Origin: Rhodosporidiobolus odoratus
Lineage: Eukaryota > Basidiomycota > Microbotryomycetes > Sporidiobolales > Sporidiobolaceae
Assembly (NCBI GenBank): GCA_034387635.1
Contig: JAOANU010000015.1
Span: forward strand, 124,001-188,000
DNA: 64,000 nucleotides
Direction: 5' to 3'
Position numbers and translations under genes: made by a program. Every line of letters starts with the position of its first letter. Position 1 is the first letter of the stretch. The notes beneath the pieces are model-generated. The model was not told the DNA's origin. It saw nothing but the letters and a program-made list of their open reading frames with translations, and searched no databases. Shown in pieces: positions 55,936 to 64,000 of this stretch.

Positions 55936-58456
55936 GCATGACTTGGGGAAATGCCGACAAGCGGCAGTGCAAACTTTGCAACCTTGCCAGGAATGGGCTC
56001 AATGACCCCAGGAGATACTTGCTGCGATGGGCATGATCTCATGGAGCCAAGGCAATGTACAGAATCTGATGGGAGAGAATCTTATGGTATTGCCAAGTCC
56101 TGGCAGCCTTTGACATCACAGAGCCACCTCACCTACCCTGTCTTGCAGTGTTTACTGAGTAACCACACATGGGCTGTAATGAACAACATGTGAAAGAGAC
56201 TACCGGGGACACTGGGCAGGTAAAATGGGTTCTAGCGCGAAGTCCTGGCATACATCTTGTGTTGGGCGGTTAGTGATGGGAAGTCAGGAGAGAAGGACTA
56301 CCGTTGCGGTTGCTAGGATTACCATCCCCTAGTACACCCTCATATGTTGAGTCTTGTTTCCTCCCTATTTTCTTTTCTTTTTTGGCTTTCCCTTTGGGAC
56401 TGGTTGCAATTGGTTTGCCTTACTACAGCTCTACCCGCCTATTGACTACTCAAGTGTGTGACGGCGCTAATGGGGTTATGATGACCAAGGCAACTTGTGT
56501 AGTGCCTTTTTTTGTTTTTTCCCTCTGGATTCCTTTATATAGCTATGGCAACAAGAGTTGTCAAGCTGTGAGTTCTCACTGCAGGCGCTCTGCTAGGCTA
56601 GTTCTACTTGACTTGTTCCTTTTTCCTGCTAAGTTCCTGGCCTCCCGTGCAGTCAACATTGGTGGATTCAGCAACGGCTGACTGGGCTTGAACAATGAAC
56701 TGACTTTGCCAACCTCTGGCACTACCAAACCTTGAAGTACTTGGTAAGAGAGCTGCTTACTGCTGGGTTCACTGCTTCAATTGTTGAATAAGTCCTGATC
56801 ACCTTTTGTGCCATGGCCAAGGAGGAAATGCTGCACCTTGCAAAGAGGCAAGCATTGACAGGTAGTTGTGGACCTTATGGAACAGATCGTTTGCGTGTCA
56901 GAAACCTTAAGAGACCTGTGGGTACACTGTGAAGTGCCCAGTATGTCCAGGAAGAAACAAGAGAACAAAGGCAGGGACAGGGTTGCTTCTGGCACTCCCC
57001 CACAACCCAAACGTTTTGCAGGACATCCAATGAGAGCTAACGTACAACAAGCTGCTGACATTGGTAGTGGCCAATCATGCATGCAAGCTTGGGGTGGAAG
57101 GAAGGTAAGCAGGCCGAGAAGGTCACAACAATGGGCAGCTTTTCTAGCCTGTGGCATGTTGTACAACACGCTTGGGAGGTTGAGCTCTAATACTCAACCT
57201 ACAAAAGGAGAAAGGTGCAGCTTTTGTCATACTATGCTGCCACGAAAGGATACATTATCACTTCAACAGTCCACCGCACTTACATAGCATAACCATGTAT
57301 GTTTTGCAAATCCAGCACATGCCATTTAGAGGTACAGTCCATCACTGCCCTGTAGACGTGTCTATTGCTGCCCTGTAGGCGTCTATCAGACAGGCCATAG
57401 AGCAGCTATGTGACTCTCTGGATCAGAATAAGTGCAGGACAAGAATCTGGACATACCCCGCAAGCTCAGCACTTCAAAAACAACAGATCATGTGAAGGGT
57501 CACACAGATGGTACAGCGGTATGCTGATGATGTGCGCGCCCTGATGTTAGTGACTATGCATGTCTCGTGCTGTAAAAGAAGCCAGCCTTGCTGTATTGTT
57601 GTCAGGTGGTGACAGGATGACGAAGACATTGGCCATGAGCAACATCGACCATGCGAGTTGTTGTAGTACTCCTATCAATGAAGGACAGGAGCTGTGCATA
57701 GGTGAGGTGGGGGAAAAAGGGCAGCAAGGATGGCAGCAAAGAAAGCAACATTGCTAAAGCTACAGAAGGAGAGGAGCAACACCACTTTCATCTGATAAGT
57801 CCAGCCCAATTACACACCATGCCCCAAGTCAGCTGTGTTTCTCGGACTCCTCAACATGGGAAGGTGAGGATGAGGAGGCAAGACAAAAGATGGAATTGAT
57901 TGCCAAAGATGAGGATTTGTGCAGTGAAGTGTAATGGCTAGTAAGAACTAGCTTACCTGGGCATGAAGTGAAGAGTAATGTGCAGCACAAAGCAAAGTCA
58001 CAGTGGCAGAAGAAGAAAAACAGTATTGTCACAATCAGGAAGTGCTAGCTCGCTTCGCTTGCTGCGCAGTCTTACTTGTTGCATCCGCTGCAGTGCACGA
58101 CATATGTGCCAGTCTCCCCAGCACTAGCCAGCTCAGGCAGTTCAAGCTGGGACACAGGCCAGTTGAGAAGGTCAACCTCTAGAGCGGGGTAGATGCGGAG
58201 CAGAATGTACTGCTTGCTCTTTTCAACCTGGTCCTTCCTTTCCAGACAAGCAGTGGAGCACCGAGAGAGGCTATAACCTCCGCTGTACCGAGCAGCATAA
58301 GCCATAGCTCTATCTGGCAGAGAGCAAAAGCTCAATTCTGAAGCAGACTAAGAAGAACCCCGGTGTGGAGAGAGTGGAGAAACCTGTTCCTGTGCCTGCA
58401 CACACCTGAGCATGGGGGGGAGGCATGGTAAGAGCAAATCTTCTTCGAAGTTTGCA
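55936..58456. mobile_element. R1 repeat element, copy 2 (inserted in ALDH pseudogene)
   Basis: About 2521 bp. The flanks CCTACT and ACTACCC are separated by just GC (50552-50553) in the intact ALDH gene. The start GCATGA, AATGCCGACAAGCGGCAG, TGCAAACTTTGC and the end GAGGCATGGTAAGAGCAAAT, TCTTCGAAGTTTGCA match R1 copy 1. Interior sequence is AT-richer and largely unlike copy 1, so the copies share ends but not cargo. No transposase was recognised; an open stretch is noted separately. Confidence 0.7.
58072..58335 (-). pseudogene. Coding-like fragment inside R1 copy 2
   Basis: An 87-codon minus-strand open frame, starting ATGAGTTTT-like sequence or upstream, reads plausibly as protein: YSLSRCSTACLERKDQVEKS, KQYILLRIYPALEVDLLNWP, TGTYVVHCSGCNK. 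The Cys/His cluster at the end could be half of a zinc finger. The family is not recognised. It may be captured host or transposon sequence. Confidence 0.25.
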
Positions 58457-59274
58457 ACTACCCAGGCTCAACTCTCAAGTTCCTTTTGGTGGCTACAAGC
58501 AGAGCGGCATTGGCAGGGAACTCGGTGAATACGCTCTCAAGTGCGTCCCCGTCTTCTCACCTCTTTCGTCCCTCCCCTTTCCTTGCCCTTCCTCGTCGCA
58601 CGTGCTGCTTCTCCCATACCCAACCTTCTTTGCTTGGAGCTGCTTCATCTTCGTTTTACGACACTGATCGAGACGTTTGCTTGCAGGAACTATACCAACA
58701 TCAAATCGGTCCACATCAACCTCAGCGGACCTGCGCCTGTCTAAGCCAACTCTCCCAAATCCTGCTTGCTTCCTCTCCGTCTCTTTCTTGTCAATATTCC
58801 TGTCTAGGTTGTCTGTGACGTGCTTGCAGTGCCCTTTCATCACTTCCTAAAGGTCAAGAAGTGGAATTCCAAGTATTGCTGCCGTACCTTCCGATTCCCT
58901 CTTATGCACCCACAGGATAGTCACAAGTATCCATCATGACAAGATCAATAGCTGTAGTATTCGGCTGGCCGTGCATTGTTGCGAGACTATGACCTGAAGC
59001 TCGGGACCTTCTCAAACGAGACTTTGCTGCGGCTCTTTGCGCTCATAACTGGCCACTTCCGCTGTTTTGGCTCAGCTACAGCTTGGCTACAGCACTGAGC
59101 ACCTCGCAATGCCTGCCCTGCTAAGAAGCAGGAAGTCCAAGCCAAGACGGGCCCTTTTCCCTCTTCTCGTCCCACACTCTTCCCGTAATCTAGCCTGGTC
59201 TCCTTCCTTCGCCATCTCGACGCCCCGGCGTGCCCTTGAATCCCGCTGAGGAAGACCCCTCACTCAAGTATACG

Positions 59275-62200
59275 ATGCGTCCGAGACGCTTTCGTCCCAC
59301 TTCGCCGACCGTCCGCGGCATGTCCGCCGATTTCTCCTCATCCTCTTGCTTCTCCTTGCCGCTATCAGCAACATTCCGCTCTGACGCTCATGTTCTGGCG
59401 CTCTATACCTCGCGCAACGGACGTACTCGCGCGTCCTGAGGCTCCGCCAGTCCCGCCCTTGCCGACTGAGCAGCATTCGATATCCAAAGCCTCTCAGCGC
59501 TCCGCACCTCCGCCATCAGCACCACCACCACAAGCAGACAGCGATCAAGACGAGCCACCACCGCCGCCACGTCCCCGCCCGCGATCCCGACTCAGCTTCA
59601 GCGGGCGTAATGCCTTGAAGAAGGCGGTTCAGGAGGTCATCGCGGATGAGAGGATGAAGCACCCGCATCACATGAGTGACGTCGTACTCGATTTAATCGA
59701 GCACGAGAAGCAGAAGCCAAAGGCGGGGAAAGGGTTACCAGCCATGATCAAGCGAAGGCGGAGCGTGGGGGAGCTGTTGAAGCTGAAGAAAAAGGGGCCG
59801 GATGTCGTGGAAGAGCCCCCTTCGCGCATAACACCCTTCAAGCAGGCCGCTTCTAGCTCTTCTACCCTCTCGGAGTCTTCAGGGAGCGGATCGAGCGCGG
59901 AGGAGCTGCTAAATGATCGGAATGGGCGACGGCGAGTCGATGATGCTGCAGAGCGAGAAGAGCAACTAGCTCAGCACTTCAGGCAGACGAGCTTGCAGCG
60001 CCGTCCGTCACCGTCGCGTACCATGAGCAACGTAGGACGCTCCCGACAGCCCGGTTTCCCCGTCTCGCCTCGTTCCCATTCCTCCTTCTCCACTGCATCA
60101 GTAAACCATCTGCGACCTTCACCTTACTCAGTATTGCAAGACGACGACGCTGCACCGCCAATTTACTCGTCTTCGCCTCCCTCAGCGATAACGCGCTCAA
60201 ATTCTTCTTCCCGACCATACCCTTCGCCGACCGATTTTCCTGCATCTCGCCAGCCTCCGCCTCCAGTCAGACCTCCGTCCCGTACTACTTCTATAGCTCC
60301 TGAGCGTCGAGCTACCGTAGCGACGCAACCCTACGAGACACGGCGGCACCTAGAGCCGTCCCGTCCTTCGCCAGCGCGATCGAATCCCTCGTCAGCGTTC
60401 ACGTCCCAGCCTTCCCTTGATCCTTACCAGCGACTCCTTCGCCAGAACATCTATTCGCAGCAGCACTTGGAGGACGAAGAATCCTTGTCGGACGCCTCCT
60501 CCGCTTCATCTCCCTCGAGACGGTATTCCGACGAGGATGAGTACAACAGCGACGCCTCGTCCCTCGCCCCCGCACCTCCATCTACCGCTTCCTTTCGCTC
60601 TCGTACTTCCTCACCTTCTCGCAAGAGCAGACCATCATCGGTGGCGTCACGGTCTCAAACACTCCCGCTTCCTCCACCACGTCCGCCTCTCCCGAAAGCC
60701 TACTCGGGCGCCACCGTCCCACCAACCGCCACCCCAACGTCCCTGAAGCGCCCGAAGCAAGTATCGCCGGTCGGCTTAGCAAATCTCGGTAATACCTGCT
60801 ATTTGAACTGCGTCCTACAGGCTCTTGCAGCGACAAAACCGCTAGCATCCTTTTTCCTCAGTACGTCCCAGATTCCCTGCAGCCCTGGCAGACTCTTCGT
60901 GTGCTCATTCTGCTCCTTCACAGCGGGCGAGTACGAGAAAGAGATCAATACGCAGACCAAATTCGGTACAAAGGGGGAATTGCCGAGGGTCAGTCTTGAA
61001 CGCCTGTTGCGCCTGTACGCGGGCCCTACTTATCTCCTTCTACGCAGGCTATGGCTCACCTGCTTCGGTCTCTGTTAGCGGCGGACCGCCCTTCAGTCTC
61101 TCCCTCCCGTCTTCGGGTGAGTCTGCAGAAGATCTTCTTGCTCGCTACGGAGCCTGACCAACCGATCCCCGCGACAGACCATCGTTGCTCGAGCAGCCGA
61201 CCAGTTTGATAATCGAGAGCAACACGACGCCCACGAGCTCCTGCTCTGGCTACTCGACAAGCTGCACGAAGACCTGAACCTCGTCCTCGATCCGCCGCCG
61301 GTTAAGCCGAACTCGCCAGCCCGCGAAGCAGAGCTCGAGCAACTGCCAGAGCTGATCGCAGCCGACCAGGAGTGGGCAAAGTATCGAGAACGAAACGACA
61401 GCGTTGTGATAGACTTCTTCCAGGGTACGCCCGAATTCCGCTTTGAGAAGGCGTTAGCACTCTTGACATTGTATCGTCTGTCTGTTGCAGGCCAGCTGAG
61501 AAACAGGATGGAGTGTCTGCGATGCCAGCAAGTACGTTTATGACATTCCACAGAATCACACGCGTTGAGCTGACATTGTCCGCTTTTCGCAGACCTCGAC
61601 GACGTTTGAACCCCTTCACACCCTGTCGCTTTCCATCCCCTCTCCGACCCGCACCAAGCCTAACATCACGCTCAAGGATTGCTTTGACGACTTTCTACGG
61701 GAGGAGATCCTCGACGGCGACAATGCTTGGTATGCTTGCCTTTTATATTCTCTCTCCGGGATAGGGAGAGTTAAATTGACCCTTTGCTTGCTCTGCACTT
61801 TTAGGAACTGTCCGCATTGTCGTCGTCCTCGCCCGGCCTCCAAGCGCTTCCTCGTCGCTCGCCTCCCTCAGTTCCTGTAAGCCCCGTCATCCACCTCCGT
61901 TGATCACTTTTCAGCCGATTGACCCATATCCTCCTCAGGATCATTCACCTCAAACGCTTCGCCATCTACGGCTCCTTTTCCTCCAAGATCGACACGCCCG
62001 TCTTATTCCCTCTCGACGGTCTCGAGCTAGGCGGTCTACTTTCTCCGGGGGTTTTCTCGTCGCAATACAGCCTCAATCTACCTCACGAGCGCAACACTAC
62101 ATACGAGCTGTACGCTCTATGTACGCATCTTGGCGGAGATGGAGATGGCCATTGTACGTTCCTAGCCTTCGCACCCTTTCTTTCTATCTTTGCTCGATCG

Positions 62201-62358
62201 TTCATCCTAGCACACCTCCTTCAGACAAAGCGATCGTGCGTCAGGCCGCAGGCTGGTGCCAGCTCGACGACGACCGCGTCACTGAGCTGAGCGAGAAAGA
62301 CGTCCAGGCCAATGCATCTTCGGCGTACATGCTTTTCTTCCGAGCTAGGTCTTCCTGA
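59275..62358 (+). CDS. Ubiquitin-specific protease (USP/UBP family)
   Basis: Cysteine deubiquitinase. The long N-terminal part (about 430 residues) is Pro/Ser/Arg-rich with a charged helical stretch (ALKKAVQEVIADERMKHPHH). The catalytic Cys box is VGLANLGNTCYLNCVLQALA. Family blocks follow over several short exons: EKEINTQTKFGTKGE, DQFDNREQHDAHELLLWLLD, MECLRCQQTSTTFEPLHTLS, NCPHCRRPRPASKRF (zinc-binding Cys pair), FLIIHLKRFAIYGSFSSKID. The His box is GDGDGHY spliced to KAIVRQAAGWCQLDDDRVTE, then ANASSAYMLFFRARSS. Start uncertain: ATG 59275 joined by an intron to about 59371, or ATG 59390 (MFWRSIPRATDVLARPEAPP). It resembles the Doa4/Ubp-type USP core. The substrate is unknown. Confidence 0.9.
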
Positions 62359-62753
62359 GCCACCCACCTTGTTCCCTTCACTACCTGTCTTTTGCTTAGA
62401 GAGACAGTGTAGTCTCAAGTGGAAAGTACCGTGCAATGAGGGGTTTTGTTGCGAGATAAGAACACAGAGCGAGAGGGAGCTGGCCATTTTTTCCTAATCA
62501 CGCGGCGGTATGAAAAAAGGGTGAGTAAAGGGGGTATCCTACAGATCACGAAAACACTGAACAACCGGGGGTAAACCATGAGACAGAAAGGGGGGAAGCC
62601 TGCGTCGAGCGAAGCATAGAAATAGAAGGGAAGCGAGTCGAGGGTGCGGGATGCGTTAGAGAGGCGACGGCAAGAGCTTCCGCAGGGCGACTACGAGGAT
62701 GGGAAAGGGGCAGAAGAAGTGAAGAGGCGAGGTGGCGGCTAGGCACGGCTACG

Positions 62754-64000
62754 CTAGCTCGTGCCGTCCTCGAACATGTCGCCGTTGAGGAACTTTTCGA
62801 AGTCGATGGGGAAGAGATCGTCTCCGCCGCCCATGTTGAGCTGGAAAGAGTCGTCACCGCCGCCGCCGCCAACGGGTATGCCTTGAGCTTGAGAAGGTGG
62901 AGCAGCGCTTGTCGGAGGCAGAGGTTGCGAAGGTGCGGGAAGTGGAGTGGTGGATGCGGATGACGGAATGGGAGCGTCGGCGAACGGGCGAGACGTGTTG
63001 TTTCCCATCGAGGCGTTGGGCTCGCCGTGAGCTCCTGGACCGGGAGGCGGGATGGGCAGGCCGGAGAGATGGCCCGGAGAAGGTTGCTGACCTGGAGTGG
63101 GAGGCATACCATTTTGCGGAAGAGGGGCGGGAGAAGCGCCGAGGAAGTGGTTTGAAGCGGCAGAGGCAGGGCGACTGGGGTGGCCGTTCATACCGGGATG
63201 CCCAGGCGGACCACCACCGTTCATTCCCGGGTGGCCATGGACGCCGTTCCCGTTCATGCCTGGATCGCCGCCACCCATGCCGGAATGAGGAGAAGGTCCG
63301 CCAGCGTGCATCTGATGCTGCGGTGGATGCATGAGCGAGGGAGACGGTGAAGGTCGGCTGGGTATGCCATTTGGCTGAGCACAACGCCTGGTCAGCACGT
63401 GCTGCAGCTACAGCGTGAGCGGAGAAAAGACAGCAACGCACCCCGAATCCAGGCATCCCGGGTTGCATTCCAGCGACTCCTCCTGGGCTCCCTGCGCCTC
63501 CCATTTCGCCATTACCATTCATTTCTTCGTCACGAGTCGCGCCTCGTACCCGCTTCCTGCTTCTTGGAGACGCCTCTTCCATGCTAGCCCCAACGCGTTT
63601 TGCATTGGGATTTTGCGGGGCTGCCATGCCGCCCATCTGCACCGGAGAGGCTTGCGGAGGTAGACCGCCGGCCGAAGGTAGGCGAGTTCTGGGGTTACCT
63701 TGACGGGACGGCGGAGGAAGAGGCGCGTTGAACTGAGAGGGGGAACTTTGGGAGCCAGGGGGCGGGACTTGCATGTGGGCAATATGCGGAGTAGCGTAAG
63801 GGGAAGGGGCGGCAGAGTACGCCGGCGATGCGGCAGAGGCACTGCAGCAGAAAACCATCAATCATGGATACTCTGTGGCGTGCTCTTCGGTGTCAAGGGA
63901 AGAGGTCAAGAAACGCACGGCTGTCCCGGTCCGGCACCGTACTGACCAAGCATCATCCGCTGCTGCGGAGGACCTTGCTGCATTCCCGGTCGATTCGGGT
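62754..64000 (-). CDS. Pro/Gly/Met-rich nuclear-type protein, 3' part (runs off window)
   Basis: Three partial exons on the minus strand. The window edge gives NRPGMQQGPPQQRMMLGQYG, then an exon with SQFNAPLPPPSRQGNPRTRL, NPNAKRVGASMEEASPRSRK RVRG (a likely nuclear signal) and GSPGGVAGMQPGMPGFG. The intron GTGCGT...CTCAG joins to PNGIPSRPSPSPSLMHPPQH and Gly/Met/Pro repeats (HPGMNGGGPPGHPGMNGHPS). The end is acidic: DDSFQLNMGGGDDLFPIDFE KFLNGDMFEDGTS. The composition and acidic end suggest a transcription cofactor such as LisH/SSBP or Flo8-type proteins, but the diagnostic N-terminus lies outside the window. Confidence 0.6.

Larger units (their letters stand above)
55241..58744 (+). pseudogene. 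Aldehyde dehydrogenase pseudogene, 3' half, interrupted by R1
   Basis: Near-identical duplicate of the intact gene from 49461 (exon end IMK) onward. The catalytic-Cys exon survives ([14 protein letters not shown]), with changes such as Ser to Arg in [10 protein letters not shown]. It lacks about 405 bp matching roughly 50110-50515, which removes the exons holding [12 protein letters not shown] to NCYNV. R1 (55936-58456) splits the rest. Exons [20 protein letters not shown] and the terminal [12 protein letters not shown] with its stop and 3' flank follow at 58457-58744. There is no first half and no promoter, so it is non-functional. Confidence 0.93.
55241..59299. repeat. Tandem duplication, copy 2
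   Basis: Second unit of the duplication, matching 49461-51287 plus 55134-55240 once the R1 element is removed and the internal deletion allowed for. The ALDH 3' flank (58745-59185) is close to identical to 50842-51285. Its far end is the 5' end of the intact ubiquitin protease gene. Confidence 0.85.

Noticed and set aside
58072..58335. Minus-strand open frame as a functional zinc-finger gene
   Set aside because: Only one Cys/His cluster is present, there is no complete domain, and it lies within a mobile element.

Overview
This is a 64 kb piece of a GC-rich fungal nuclear genome. The genes are split by many short introns (about 50-110 bp, donors mostly GTRCGT or GTRAGN, branch-like CTGAC, acceptor CAG/TAG). 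The gene set points to a basidiomycete, most likely a Pucciniomycotina red yeast or relative (Microbotryomycetes); this placement is inferred from gene structure, the chromovirus and the CpG-decay pattern, not from a search.

Positions 1-21063 hold the tail of an unidentified gene followed by a large inverted repeat. Each arm carries a divergent H2A/H2B histone pair and a tRNA-Glu(CTC) gene. The left arm (389-6952) is interrupted by a 2.07 kb repeat called R1 here. The right arm (16569-21063) lacks R1 and serves as the empty site. Between the arms lie a complete Ty3/gypsy chromovirus (7248-14103) with 390 bp LTRs that read as identical and a CTAGC target duplication, plus AT-richer DNA holding older repeat remnants.

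Positions 21064-50841 are a compact single-copy block: CCDC137-like protein, PIG-S/Gpi17, Vps24, Tsr3, a secreted single-pass surface protein, a Sos7-like coiled-coil protein, an F-box-like protein, Rcf1, Ssz1, a CDK1-like kinase with a long insertion and tail, a small membrane protein, a Vma22-like protein, a Snt1-like SANT co-repressor and an aldehyde dehydrogenase. Most neighbours are divergent or convergent with 0.2-0.6 kb between them. They are ordinary housekeeping genes with no operon-like theme.

Positions 49461-59299 are a decayed tandem duplication. The unit ran from the middle of the aldehyde dehydrogenase gene to the first codons of the downstream ubiquitin protease gene. A TA-flanked Tc1/mariner-type transposon (51290-55131), with a broken transposase that looks interrupted by unrelated repeat DNA, sits in copy 1. 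A second R1 element (55936-58456) sits in copy 2, which is an aldehyde dehydrogenase pseudogene. The intact ubiquitin protease (59275-62358) follows, then the 3' part of a Pro/Gly/Met-rich nuclear-type protein that runs off the window.

Most unusual signals: the histone inverted repeat; the chromovirus gag-pol junction with a GGGAAAA slippery heptamer and an in-frame TGA between RNase H and integrase; two R1 elements with matched empty sites; and the nested duplication/transposon history downstream of the aldehyde dehydrogenase. I saw no clear undescribed multi-gene system.
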